Shown: positions 43,276 to 51,207 of the stretch, one piece after another
How the letters are laid out: every line of letters begins with the position of its first letter
How positions within the stretch are numbered: the first letter of the stretch is position 1
From: Desulfobulbaceae bacterium
GTDB taxonomy: Bacteria; Desulfobacterota; Desulfobulbia; Desulfobulbales; Desulfocapsaceae
Assembly: GCA_011390165.1 (NCBI GenBank)
Contig: JAABSV010000029.1
Coordinates: 1-51,207, forward strand
Length of the DNA: 51,207 bases
Direction: 5' to 3'
The notes under the pieces: generated by a model
Database searches by the model: none
The model's input: only the letters and a program-made list of their open reading frames with translations
What the model was told of the DNA's origin: nothing
Made by a program: the position numbers and the translations under genes

Positions 43276-44637
43276 TCAGGTGTCAGGGTGTTCCAGCCTG
43301 TAGCGCTTGATTTTACGCCACAGCGAGACCCGGTCGATACCGAGGATTTTGGCGGCGGCTGATTTGTTCCCCTCGACCTCGTCGAGGACCTCAAGGATAT
43401 AGAGCTTTTCCCGTTCATCAAGAGACGGCCAGTATTCCCTCCTTCCGCGGGTCGCCACCGGTTCCGCGTCCAGCAGGTCGCCGTCCAGATGTGCTGGTTC
43501 GACCATTTCACCGTCGCAGTGAAAGAGGATACGCTGAACGATGTTTTCCAGTTCCCGGATATTGCCGGGATACTCGTATTGCACCAGCCTGTCGGCTGCT
43601 TCTCGTGACAGCCGGGGGGTAATCTGGCCTGGTCGGACATGCTTGGCAAGGAAATGGCTGGCCAGCAGGGGAATATCCTCCCGCCGCTCGGAGAGGGGCG
43701 GGACGTGGATGGCGATTACATCCAGCCGATAGAAGAGGTCTTTACGGAAAGCACCTGCTTCCGCTTCCTTTTTCAGGTCTTTGTTGGTAGCAGCCAAGAC
43801 TCTGATGTCGATTGGGATTTCATCCGTGCCCCCGACTCGCATCAGCGTTCTCTCCTGCAGTATCCGGAGCAATTTCACCTGCATCGGCTGCGATAGTTCA
43901 CCCACCTCGTCAAAGAAGACGGTGCCGCCCTCGGCGATCTCGAGCAGTCCCTTTTTTCCCTTTCCTGCTCCGGTGAAGGCACCCTGCTCGTGGCCGAAAA
44001 GCTCACTGGAGATCAGTTCTTCGGTGAAGGCGCCGCAGTTGAAGGCGACGAATCGTTTGCCGGCTCTGGGGCTGAGATCATGGATGGTTCTTGCCACCAG
44101 TTCCTTGCCGGTGCCGGTCTCACCCTGAATCAGTACGTTGCAGTCAAGTCGGGCCACCTGCTGGATGGTTTCACGCAGCACTTGAATCTTTGGGCTCTGG
44201 CCGATAATCCGTGAGGTTCCGGTGCGGGCGGCAACCTGTTCGCGCAGGTGAAAAATCTCCCGATGCAGGGAGGTCTTCTCAAGCGCCTTGGCGATTATCG
44301 CCCGGAGTTCACTGATTTTGAAGGGTTTGGCGATGTAGTGGTAGGCACCGTGGTGCATCGCCTCGACTGCCGTGTCGACACTGGCGTAGCCGGTAATGAT
44401 AACGACCTCGGTTGACGGCCAGAGTCTCTTCGATTCGTTCAGCACCGCCATGCCATCCTTGCCTTTCATCCTCAGGTCGGTGAGGACCAGGTCCACCTCA
44501 TGCTCCTTGAGCAGGTTGATCGCCTGCTCGCCATCTGCGGCCAGGATCGTCGCATAACCGTCTTTTTTCAAGATATGATCGAGATTGTCACGGGCGATTG
44601 GTTCGTCATCAACGACCAGGATTGTTGTCGCTTTCAT
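43276..44637 (-). CDS. NtrC-family sigma-54-dependent response regulator
   Basis: Protein of 453 aa: receiver (1-120; phospho-acceptor Asp54, Thr82, Lys104), AAA+ activator domain (about 143-375; Walker A GETGTGKE at 172-179, the sigma-54-contacting loop GAFTGA at 219-224, Walker B VFFDEVG), and a C-terminal Fis-type helix-turn-helix (EGNKSAAAKILGIDRVSLWRKIKRY). It is ten bases downstream of a histidine kinase gene. It converges with the Lon-like gene, whose receiver domain is visibly similar (both read VVDDE.IAR.N..H.LKKDGY and DLVLTDL.M). Probable activator of the two sigma-54-like promoters at 40.7 and 41.05 kb. Confidence 0.95.
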   Translation of the reverse strand: MKATTILVVDDEPIARDNLDHILKKDGYATILAADGEQAINLLKEHEVDLVLTDLRMKGKDGMAVLNESKRLWPSTEVVIITGYASVDTAVEAMHHGAYHYIAKPFKISELRAIIAKALEKTSLHREIFHLREQVAARTGTSRIIGQSPKIQVLRETIQQVARLDCNVLIQGETGTGKELVARTIHDLSPRAGKRFVAFNCGAFTEELISSELFGHEQGAFTGAGKGKKGLLEIAEGGTVFFDEVGELSQPMQVKLLRILQERTLMRVGGTDEIPIDIRVLAATNKDLKKEAEAGAFRKDLFYRLDVIAIHVPPLSERREDIPLLASHFLAKHVRPGQITPRLSREAADRLVQYEYPGNIRELENIVQRILFHCDGEMVEPAHLDGDLLDAEPVATRGRREYWPSLDEREKLYILEVLDEVEGNKSAAAKILGIDRVSLWRKIKRYRLEHPDT

Positions 44638-44646
44638 CCTCTCACC

Positions 44647-46071
44647 TCAGGATACCGGTGGGGAAAGCGGGAGTTGGATGAAAAAAGAGGCTCCTGCTCC
44701 GGGTTCGCTCTTTACGGAAATATCACCGTGATGCTTCTGGACGATCCCGTAAACCACCGAAAGGCCGAGGCCCGTTCCCTGCCCTTCTTCTTTGGTGGTA
44801 TAGAAGGGGTCGAACAGCCGTCCCTGGTTCTCCAGCGGAATTCCAGGGCCCGTGTCGTGAACTTCGATGGTAATTTCCTTGCTTTGCTCGTCTTTGCTGG
44901 CGCTGACGGTGATTGCTCCCTTGTTGCCAATCGATTGAACGGCGTTGATGATGAGATTGAGAAAAACTTCCTGCATGCGCTGGCTGTCCATGGGTAAGAG
45001 TAAATCATCCGGAACGTCGATCACCATGCTGATGTCGGCAGGCACCTGGCTCTGGACCAGCCGTACTGCTCGACGGACTGTTTCGGCAAGCGGGGCAGAC
45101 CGCAGGGAGAATTCCTGTTCCCTGGAGAATTCAAGGAGTCCTTTGACGACGTCGCGTGCCCGGAGGGTTTCCTGGTCGATATTTCGCAGCATGCGTTGCA
45201 GCAGAGCGATGTCACCGGTATTCAATTCGTCGCTTGCAATCTGGCAGGAGGTGGAAATGTTGTTGAGAGGGTTGTTCAACTGGTGGGCGACTCCGGCTGT
45301 CAGGGTACCGATTGAGGAGAGTTTTTTCGACTGTACCAGCTGGTCCTGGCGCCGTTCCAACTCGTGCACCATGGTATTGAAGGCCTCAATGACCTGTTGC
45401 ATCTCGTCTCGGGTATTGATCACCTCTATCCGATTGAATCTGCCGTGGGCGATGTCTTCTGTCGCCTTCTTGATGATTGATAAGGGCTGGAAAATACCAA
45501 AGATCATCAGCAGCGGTATGACTATGCCGAGGGCCATGGCAAGAATCGACCAGGCAATCAACTGTTTCTTCAGCATTTTCAAGATCGAATGGATTTGGCT
45601 GCGCTCGAAAGTAACCAGTTCCTCGCTCTTTTCGGTCATTTCCTTGCCCCGGTCGCGGAGTTTTTCGACGACAGTAAGGTATTCCGGGGAGGTATTGTTA
45701 TCCTGTCGGGACAGCTGCTCCATTGCCGACTGATAGGTAAGAATCTTGCTGTCAAGGTCCTTCAGGATCGGCTCGATCTTGAGCTTGCCGCCCCGGACGA
45801 GGATTGCCTCTCCAATGTCGCGGGCTTGGTCGAGGAAGCGTTTATTTTCCTGAAACGCTTCCACTTCATTGTAGAGGAGATAGTTTTTTTCATACCGACG
45901 GGCCTCAAGGATGATGTTGTTGAGGCTGTAGGCCAATTCGAGGATTTCGATCTTATCTTCGGTTGTTTCCAGGTCATCATAGGAAATCAGACTCATGACT
46001 GCGATTCCCAGGATGTAAAAACCGAGGATAATCATCATCTTGAATCTGAGATTGATGTTGATTTGGTGCAT
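44647..46071 (-). CDS. Membrane sensor histidine kinase (helical sensor, HAMP, HisKA, HATPase)
   Basis: Protein of 474 aa. Transmembrane helices at about 12-30 and 172-194 flank a helical periplasmic sensor of about 140 residues containing the RRYEKNYLLYN motif found in many four-helix-bundle sensors. HAMP follows (about 195-247), then HisKA with His263 in GVAHQLNNPLNNIS and an ATPase domain (N box NLIINAVQSI, then DTGPGIP, GTGLGLSVVYGIV). No receiver of its own. It pairs with the NtrC-type gene ten bases downstream and may also phosphorylate the receiver of the nearby Lon-like protease. Confidence 0.93.
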   Translation of the reverse strand: MHQININLRFKMMIILGFYILGIAVMSLISYDDLETTEDKIEILELAYSLNNIILEARRYEKNYLLYNEVEAFQENKRFLDQARDIGEAILVRGGKLKIEPILKDLDSKILTYQSAMEQLSRQDNNTSPEYLTVVEKLRDRGKEMTEKSEELVTFERSQIHSILKMLKKQLIAWSILAMALGIVIPLLMIFGIFQPLSIIKKATEDIAHGRFNRIEVINTRDEMQQVIEAFNTMVHELERRQDQLVQSKKLSSIGTLTAGVAHQLNNPLNNISTSCQIASDELNTGDIALLQRMLRNIDQETLRARDVVKGLLEFSREQEFSLRSAPLAETVRRAVRLVQSQVPADISMVIDVPDDLLLPMDSQRMQEVFLNLIINAVQSIGNKGAITVSASKDEQSKEITIEVHDTGPGIPLENQGRLFDPFYTTKEEGQGTGLGLSVVYGIVQKHHGDISVKSEPGAGASFFIQLPLSPPVS

Positions 46072-46219
46072 TGTGGTATCCTTCCGGACAACTGATGAGC
46101 TGGATATTGAACGTCATTGCAGGCAACTGCTAATATCTACAAAGAAATACCGGGAAAGTAAATTGTATCGAGGTCGTGATCATGTCATCGGCAAACGAAG
46201 AAATACTCGGCAAGGTATC

Positions 46220-47872
46220 CTACATTTTGAATTTATTGACCAGCGTGTTAAGATTCTCGGCTAACAGCAACAAATCGTCGGCACAGACCTTGACAAGCGA
46301 ACCGCCGGAACGAAGTTCGTCTGTGGTTGCTATGACCTCAGCAATCTCACTGGCCATATGGTGTGAAACGTGTACGGTTTGGCTGACCTGATCGTTAGCT
46401 TTCTGCACCCCAATCGATACCAAATTGATATTGCCGCTTAATTCCTTTGTCGCCAGTGTCTGCTGCTCGATGTCTTGGGTGATGTTGTTCACAAGATCAC
46501 CTGCCTGCTGGATAACCTCACTGATTTGAACGACATTACTGACTGCACTGGCCGTTGACTGTTGGATGCCGGATATCCGGTTCTGTATGTCGTCTGTTGC
46601 CGATGCCGTCTGCCGAGCGAGTTCTTTGATTTCTGATGCGACCACCGCGAAACCCTTGCCCGCTTCGCCAGCTCTTGCCGCCTCTATGGTGGCGTTAAGG
46701 GCCAACAGGTTAGTCTGGTTGGAAATTTTCGAGATGGCCTCAGTTATTTTATTGATTTCCTGCGCTGCCAGTCCCAGTTCGTTCATGGTTTTAGTAACGT
46801 CTTGGGTCTGCGTGACGGCCTGATCGCTGATTTCCCTTGTCTTTCTGGCATTCGCTGCCACATGAATTATTGTCGTGTTCATTTCTTCCGTGGCATGTGC
46901 AACAGCTCTCAGGCTATTGCTTGATTGACTCATTTCTTCTGCCGCTGAATCGGTATTTACGCTGGTTTTTTCCGCAGCAGCAGCTACCGTTGCCGTTCTA
47001 TCCGAAACACTTTGCGTGTTTTGCAGCGTGAGTGCACTCGTTGACGAAAGTTTGTTTGCAGCGTTGTTGAGATCGCCGATGAGTTCCTTGATAGGTAATA
47101 TAATTTGCGTAATCTTCTCCATCAATTGATTGAGTAGGTGGCTGATGTGGCCCAGTTCACTGTCATTGATTGGTAATCTTTTCGAAAGATCTCCTTCGCC
47201 AGTAACAATCTCTCCCAGGCGTTCTTGAAGCCTTCTCGTCGGTATTACAAGTTCTTTTCTGACAAACAAAAGTGTAATTATAAGCAAAACGGCGAAGGCT
47301 ACGCCGGCAAGAAGCGCATACTTGATCTTACTCTTTTCTAATTCGATAATTTTCGAATAATCTGCAGTTATCTTAAAATATGCAGCCATTTGGCCAATTT
47401 TCCCTTCATGGTTTATCGCCTGGATACCATCATGGCAACGGACGCAGGAAGATACGATTGGGACGCCTACATAATTTTCGACAAATTCTCCTTTCTGCAC
47501 TCTGTAACTTTCAACCTTCTCACGCGACAAACGAGCTATCAACTCCGCATCTGGCGCATGCCCCTTTTGTGTACCGCTTGAGTAATGAATAACACCATCT
47601 TCAGAATTGACGAGTTCGACCAGTTGAATGAATTTACTGGTCGACAGCCCAAGTTGTTCGAAGAAAAGATCCATGTTTCCCGTTGTTAACGGGATTCCGA
47701 GGTTGCGAACAGTTGTCTCGGTTTTTTCTTGTATCATGGTTTCAAAGGTTGGCAGGATGAGGGTACGGGTTGAGTACTCCCAGCCAATGAAACTCGGCAA
47801 AGCGGCGATAACCAATGCGACAATAACAAATGCGGTCATGCGAAAGCTGGTTTTGTGGAAAACCCCCTTCAT
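46220..47872 (-). CDS. Methyl-accepting chemotaxis protein with periplasmic c-type heme motif
   Basis: Chemoreceptor of 550 aa. Transmembrane helices at about 12-34 and 185-204 enclose a 150-residue periplasmic domain with one CXXCH heme-attachment site, SSCVRCHDG (Cys143, Cys146, His147). HAMP follows (about 205-257), then the long cytoplasmic signalling coiled coil with the conserved hairpin [38 protein letters not shown]. There is no CheR-tethering pentapeptide. The heme-MCP design recalls DcrA of Desulfovibrio. Its ATG overlaps the stop of the hydrogenase small-subunit gene (ATGA at 47872-47869), with AAGGAGG inside that gene, so the proteins are translationally coupled. Confidence 0.93.
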   Translation of the reverse strand: MKGVFHKTSFRMTAFVIVALVIAALPSFIGWEYSTRTLILPTFETMIQEKTETTVRNLGIPLTTGNMDLFFEQLGLSTSKFIQLVELVNSEDGVIHYSSGTQKGHAPDAELIARLSREKVESYRVQKGEFVENYVGVPIVSSCVRCHDGIQAINHEGKIGQMAAYFKITADYSKIIELEKSKIKYALLAGVAFAVLLIITLLFVRKELVIPTRRLQERLGEIVTGEGDLSKRLPINDSELGHISHLLNQLMEKITQIILPIKELIGDLNNAANKLSSTSALTLQNTQSVSDRTATVAAAAEKTSVNTDSAAEEMSQSSNSLRAVAHATEEMNTTIIHVAANARKTREISDQAVTQTQDVTKTMNELGLAAQEINKITEAISKISNQTNLLALNATIEAARAGEAGKGFAVVASEIKELARQTASATDDIQNRISGIQQSTASAVSNVVQISEVIQQAGDLVNNITQDIEQQTLATKELSGNINLVSIGVQKANDQVSQTVHVSHHMASEIAEVIATTDELRSGGSLVKVCADDLLLLAENLNTLVNKFKM

Positions 47873-48825
47873 AGTGCAACCTCCTTGCTAGTGAGCTTTC
47901 TCCAGTCCAAATAGTCGAGAGAACCGTGCGAAATGAACATTGAATCGTCTTTTTTAGCGAAAAAATTCGGGTGAGCACAACCTTTGCAGCCAAACCGAGC
48001 TTCAACACACCAGTTGGCGCCATCGTTCCATTTACGAGTCGGGCAAATAAATCGATTCGTTATTGTTCCTTTGCAGCCAATTTCAAAAAGACAACCTTGG
48101 TCACCGGGAAAGCTGGCAAATATTCGCTTCTCATATAACCCGCGCAATGGGCAGTGATCGTGAATGAGAGGCCCATAAAAGCGGAGCGGTGACAAATAGT
48201 TATTTCGTTCAGGAAGTTTGCCGGTCAGCACGAGATCAAGAATGGTCCCGACGAGTTCAATCGGGTGTACAGGACAGCCTGGGAGCGTGATGACTTTTTC
48301 TTCCAATCGTGTATCAGTCCACGCACAATGCTCTTTTAAAAAACGAGGGATAGAAAGTGCTCCAGTTGCGTTCCCGGCAGCAGCGGATATACCTCCGAAT
48401 GAGGCGCATGTGCCAACGCACAGGATCAGCCCTGCAGAATTAAAAGCTTCTTTTCCGAATTCAACTGCAGTCATCCCTAAAGAATGACAGGCATGTAATT
48501 CTTTTACTGGAATTGACCCTTCTGCAACGATGATGTGTCCACCCTTTTCGATAACATCATGCCAGATAGAGGCATATGCATGCCCGGAAGCAAAAGAAAG
48601 ATTAGGATGGGCAACAACATTGACAATTTCGGTAATGATCTGCAGCAGTTCATTGGAATTTAAAAAACTGGTGCTGCATCCGGTGCAGTCTTGGTTCTGT
48701 AACCAGGCAACCTTTGGCTTTTCACTGGTTGGTAGATCTATAAAGGCTTCTACTTTCTCAACCGGAATGGTTAGTCCTGCGAGCAGTGTGCTGACGGTTT
48801 TCAGGAATTCCCTTCTGTTAAGCAT
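47869..48825 (-). CDS. [NiFe] hydrogenase small subunit with Tat signal
   Basis: Iron-sulfur subunit of 318 aa. A Tat signal ([20 protein letters not shown]) opens the protein; the ATG at 48825 is chosen because AGGAG lies eight bases upstream. Proximal cluster ligands: Cys47, Cys50 (DCTGCST), Cys140 (GTCASFGG), Cys184 (PGCPVHP). Distal ligands: His222, Cys225, Cys245, Cys251. Medial ligands: Cys261, Cys280, Cys283, with Cys273 ([10 protein letters not shown]) where Desulfovibrio enzymes have proline, predicting a [4Fe-4S] rather than [3Fe-4S] medial cluster. There is no C-terminal membrane helix, so it should be soluble in the periplasm. Electron exit would be through the distal cluster. Confidence 0.94.
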   Translation of the reverse strand: MLNRREFLKTVSTLLAGLTIPVEKVEAFIDLPTSEKPKVAWLQNQDCTGCSTSFLNSNELLQIITEIVNVVAHPNLSFASGHAYASIWHDVIEKGGHIIVAEGSIPVKELHACHSLGMTAVEFGKEAFNSAGLILCVGTCASFGGISAAAGNATGALSIPRFLKEHCAWTDTRLEEKVITLPGCPVHPIELVGTILDLVLTGKLPERNNYLSPLRFYGPLIHDHCPLRGLYEKRIFASFPGDQGCLFEIGCKGTITNRFICPTRKWNDGANWCVEARFGCKGCAHPNFFAKKDDSMFISHGSLDYLDWRKLTSKEVAL

Positions 48826-48842
48826 AATCGATTTCTCCTCGG

Positions 48843-50273
48843 TCAGTGTATAGCGCATGCCATGCAGGGATCGAAACTGTGGGTTGTTCGAATGATTTCA
48901 AGATTGGAATCCATACCTTCATATGTCACTGGGAGTCCTTTCATCGCTGTCTCGGCGGGACCATTTTCCGGTGAAAAATTCCAGGTAGAAGGGACAATAA
49001 GATTTGCCAACTGAATGACGCCGTTTTCAAGTCGGTAATAATGCATCAAAGCTCCTCGCGCGGCAATGCCATACCCCCAGCCTTCACCTGTATAATTGCC
49101 GTTTGGGTCCCATTTCTTGATGAACGGCAAGTGGATATTTTGGGCAAGATACTGGATTACTTCTTCGCAGTATTCGAGGAAATTGAGGCATTCAACGCCA
49201 CGGGCCAGGAGCCTGCACATGTTCGATGAGCCTACTTCTCCACCCAAACTGGAAATTATCTCTTTAAATCGTTTATCCTTGCTGACAACTAGTCGGGCAA
49301 GCGGTCCTACTTCCATTGGATTACCGTCATATCTCGGCGCTTTGACAAAGGTGTACGCCCCGCTTTTATTGGCATCATATTCTCCTGCTTGATTGTAATA
49401 TGAATGGTCGATTCTTTCTTTGACGTGCCTTTGTTCAAAGTTTTGATGTTTTCCATTGATTATGACACCGCCTTGAAAGAGGCTGCTGCCATCTGGTTTC
49501 CAACAGGATGAGTTTGCGAGAAATGTTCCTCCGCCATTGCCGAATTCAAAATGTTCAGGAAAGTATTTGGCAATCGCCAAAGCATCGGGAAGGAGTTTTT
49601 CTTCTATGAAGGTGCGAACTTCAGACAATGTGGATGACAAATGAGCCAGTTTCTCAGTTGTTATCTCGGTCGTCACTCCGGCAGGCGTGATCGAATGGGG
49701 ATGTGGATTTTTACTGCCGCAGAGGGCAATGGCTGAGTGCGTTTTTTGGATAACTGCCAAGGCTTCGAGATAATGAGACAGAATAGCTTGACAAACGGAC
49801 GTGTCCTCAATGTACTTTCCCTGCGGATAGCTGTTGATCAGACCAAAGGTGCTGCTGCGTACTGCCCGTAAGATAGAATGCATTTTTTGATTACTTCCTT
49901 GGTAGTCAGCGGCCTTGATCACATCAAACCAATCAGGTCCTGTCAAAAAATATGTGTGCAGGATATGGTCTGCCAGCATATGCGTTGCTACCGTCAAGTC
50001 TCTCATCAGGCGACCGTTGGCGGTTGGGGTTATCCCTGTCGCTTTCTCAAGCGCTTTGTTGGCCGCTTCGGCGTGTACGTGCCAGCACACCCCGCAGACT
50101 CTTGATACGGCAACTGGGGCGTCCATCCAGCGGCGACCGACCAGAAAACCTTCAAACCCTCGTGCCATTGTCCCACGGACCTTCGCTGAAGCAACTCTGC
50201 CGTTTTCCACGGTTGTCGTAATTTCTTGGTGACCTTCTATGCGGGTGACGGGATCAATGGTCATTTTCTTCAT
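48843..50273 (-). CDS. [NiFe] hydrogenase large subunit lacking the C-terminal extension
   Basis: Catalytic subunit of 476 aa. Active-site motif L1 is RVCGVCWHVH (Cys60, Cys63) and motif L2 is DPCMACAIH (Cys470, Cys473). The N-terminal TIDPVTRIEGH and the C-terminal region ARGALMHYYRLENGVIQLANLIVPSTWN are standard. The reading frame stops directly after the last metal-site His476. Most large subunits carry a further 15-25 residues removed by a maturation endopeptidase; this one needs none, as in regulatory (H2-sensing) hydrogenases. Length is shorter than typical periplasmic Hyn enzymes (about 550 aa). GGAGAG precedes the ATG. First gene of the hydrogenase-chemoreceptor operon. Confidence 0.94.
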   Translation of the reverse strand: MKKMTIDPVTRIEGHQEITTTVENGRVASAKVRGTMARGFEGFLVGRRWMDAPVAVSRVCGVCWHVHAEAANKALEKATGITPTANGRLMRDLTVATHMLADHILHTYFLTGPDWFDVIKAADYQGSNQKMHSILRAVRSSTFGLINSYPQGKYIEDTSVCQAILSHYLEALAVIQKTHSAIALCGSKNPHPHSITPAGVTTEITTEKLAHLSSTLSEVRTFIEEKLLPDALAIAKYFPEHFEFGNGGGTFLANSSCWKPDGSSLFQGGVIINGKHQNFEQRHVKERIDHSYYNQAGEYDANKSGAYTFVKAPRYDGNPMEVGPLARLVVSKDKRFKEIISSLGGEVGSSNMCRLLARGVECLNFLEYCEEVIQYLAQNIHLPFIKKWDPNGNYTGEGWGYGIAARGALMHYYRLENGVIQLANLIVPSTWNFSPENGPAETAMKGLPVTYEGMDSNLEIIRTTHSFDPCMACAIH

Positions 50274-50472
50274 TACTCGCTCTCCAGGTGTGGGAAATAA
50301 TAGTCGGGATCGGGCAAGAGTCAGATATGATTCATATTTTGCAGTAGTACTGCGTTTTTCTTAGGTGTCTTTTCTGGCCGAGAAAATTTCGAAATCCTTT
50401 TCCTGTGCTTTGTAACTCAAGGAAAATTCGATTTTTTCAAGGTGTCTGTAACCTGTTTCTGATGGGAAATGT

Positions 50473-50570
50473 CCCGGCCTCGCCGGGGGGCGGCAACCTC
50501 TGAAAGGACGGGAAAAAGTTGAGAAGCCAAGTATCCCGTAAACCGTTCAGAGTCACTTGGAGGAGGCTTC
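50473..50570. ncRNA. Structured element with pseudoknot-like pairing, strand unknown
   Basis: A hairpin CCCGGC-CTC-GCCGGG (50473-50487) is followed by nested stems: CTCTGAA (50498-50504) with TTCAGAG (50546-50552), enclosing ACGGGA (50508-50513) with TCCCGT (50534-50539). The loop of the inner stem carries GAAGCCAAGT (50523-50532). Its CCAAGT can pair with ACTTGG (50555-50560), and its GAAGCC with GGCTTC (50565-50570), outside the closing stem, a pseudoknot arrangement. It could be a leader RNA of the hydrogenase operon on the minus strand, a separate RNA, or a mobile-element remnant. It fits no riboswitch consensus I know. Confidence 0.4.
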
Positions 50571-50877
50571 AGGTGCAACACTCGAAGTTTATGTTACCCC
50601 AAATGGGAACACAAGAAATATGACGGTTGGCTGCAGAAATTTTGCGCAACCTTATATGTGAGCGATTGCACAAAATTTTGACGAGTTTCTGGGCAATGGT
50701 CACACGAGGTTTTATCTACTTGAGGAGGAAGAGATATGGTGATGAAGATGTTGGGAAAAAGGCGTCGTTGCGGATTTTTTCAGAGCGGATAAAGCGGGGA
50801 TATAAAAAAGCAACGGGGGCGTAGAGTATGAATGTCTCTACTAAAGTTTCTTGCCATAAACAGAAATGGTTGTTAAT

Positions 50878-50898
50878 ATGACTATAAAAATGACCATA
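50878..50898. promoter_or_regulatory. Direct repeats before the antitoxin gene, candidate operator
   Basis: ATGACTATA (50878-50886) and ATGACCATA (50890-50898) are spaced 12 bp apart, immediately upstream of the AAGGAGAG ribosome-binding site. Phd/YefM-type antitoxins usually autorepress at repeats in this position. Confidence 0.45.
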
Positions 50899-50911
50899 AG
50901 GAGAGGTTGTT

Positions 50912-51175
50912 ATGCAAATGATTGAAACATATGTACCGATAACTCAGGCCAAAGCAAAACTCCTTGATATGGTGAGGCAGATAGGCGATACGAACGACAC
51001 GATTGCTATCACAAAAAACGGTGTACCAGAAGCCGTACTGTTATCTATGAAAAAATTTCAAGGGATTCTTGAGACCATAGACATCCTTTCTGACTCTGAA
51101 ATGATGGGACAGATTCACGCCTCGGCAGTTGATCTCAAGGAAGGGAAACTGGTTGATCTTGACGAGGTCTTGTAA
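50912..51175 (+). CDS. Antitoxin, Phd/YefM family
   Basis: Antitoxin of 87 aa. The N-terminal DNA-binding fold reads IETYVPITQAKAKLLDMVRQIGDTNDTIAITKNGVPEAVLLSMKKFQGILETIDIL, the typical Phd/YefM pattern. The acidic C-terminal tail (SDSEMMGQIHASAVDLKEGKLVDLDEVL) should wrap around and neutralise the toxin. AAGGAGAG lies upstream. Its stop overlaps the toxin start (TAATG). Confidence 0.92.
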   Translation: MQMIETYVPITQAKAKLLDMVRQIGDTNDTIAITKNGVPEAVLLSMKKFQGILETIDILSDSEMMGQIHASAVDLKEGKLVDLDEVL

Positions 51176-51207
51176 TGTCCTACCAGGTCAAGCTCACTGT
51201 TCATGCG
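51175..51207 (+). CDS. RelE/ParE-type toxin, N-terminal fragment at window edge
   Basis: Only 11 codons are in the window (MSYQVKLTVHA). The start overlaps the antitoxin stop by one base, and the opening strand YQVKLT matches RelE/ParE-superfamily toxins. The pairing with a Phd/YefM antitoxin makes a ribosome-dependent RNase toxin likely. The rest lies outside the window. Confidence 0.7.
   Translation, partial: MSYQVKLTVHA

Larger units (their letters stand above)
50274..50911. other. Intergenic region upstream of hydrogenase operon and toxin-antitoxin genes
   Basis: 638 bp, divergent promoters. Contains a strong interlocking set of inverted repeats (50473-50570, listed separately) and direct repeats before the antitoxin gene. 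A weak open frame at 50627-50824 starting with TTG has no ribosome-binding site or recognisable product and is not annotated. Confidence 0.5.

Noticed and set aside
46072..46219. Sigma-54 promoter for the kinase-NtrC operon
   Set aside because: No -24/-12 pair with GG-N10-GC spacing was found in this spacer.
50274..50420. Sigma-54 promoter for the hydrogenase operon
   Set aside because: A TTGC occurs on the minus strand (CTGACTCTTGCCC), but no GG lies ten bases before its GC.
50490..50570. Cyclic-di-GMP (GEMM) riboswitch
   Set aside because: GGCAACC and GAAAGG resemble parts of the aptamer, but the diagnostic ACGCAAAGCC segment and tetraloop-receptor layout are missing.
50627..50824. 65-codon frame upstream of the antitoxin gene
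   Set aside because: TTG start, no ribosome-binding site and no recognisable family; insufficient support.

Overview
The window reads as a chromosomal segment of an anaerobic, Gram-negative deltaproteobacterium (Desulfobacterota; Desulfobulbales or Desulfuromonadales type). This is inferred from a Tat-exported [NiFe] hydrogenase, a c-type-heme chemoreceptor, two TRAP carboxylate-type transporters, several HNN-type histidine kinases and a sigma-54 regulatory locus. No rRNA, tRNA, CRISPR array or intact insertion sequence was seen. Most of the window (about 2.2-45 kb) is GC-rich. The two ends (serC/SDR at the left, hydrogenase/chemoreceptor/toxin-antitoxin at the right) are visibly more AT-rich and may have a different history.

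Left part, 1-13 kb: a truncated serC and a divergent short-chain dehydrogenase flank a tandem palindrome. A cupin gene and a GntR/FCD regulator diverge from a perfect AT-rich dyad. Downstream of the regulator runs a co-directional catabolic locus: metal amidohydrolase, TRAP transporter (dctP, dctQ, dctM), a carbamoylase-type M20 amidase, a TAXI-type binding protein and a membrane-bound hybrid histidine kinase that overlaps it. The set looks like uptake, sensing and hydrolysis of an amide- or ureido-type compound, substrate unknown. Then come simple repeats, REP-like palindromes and wrbA.

Middle, 14-35 kb: a soluble hybrid kinase diverges from a second TRAP system. An oligopeptide ABC importer operon is co-transcribed with an M14 metallocarboxypeptidase. 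A repeat-rich spacer precedes a two-gene arginine-to-proline module (TIGR00300-type ornithine cyclodeaminase plus arginase), followed by an Asp/Glu racemase family gene. A complete ECF vitamin-type transporter follows (PPC-domain protein, S component, EcfT, two ATPases); its second ATPase lacks a normal LSGGQ signature.

Right part, 35-51 kb: an autotransporter-like outer-membrane protein, then a stress locus (universal stress protein with membrane tail, TauE/SafE permease, tandem universal stress protein, small membrane protein) that diverges from a Lon protease carrying a response-regulator receiver domain inserted between its helical and AAA+ domains. Both promoters look like sigma-54 promoters with a shared dyad between them. 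The neighbouring NtrC-type activator and its kinase are the obvious regulators, and the activator's receiver resembles the one in the Lon protein.

The most striking unit is the last operon. [NiFe] hydrogenase large subunit, Tat-signal small subunit and a methyl-accepting chemotaxis protein with a periplasmic CXXCH heme site are translationally coupled. The large subunit ends exactly at its last metal-site histidine, with no cleavable extension. I propose a hydrogen-sensing chemoreceptor complex. A Phd/YefM-RelE-type toxin-antitoxin pair runs off the right edge.
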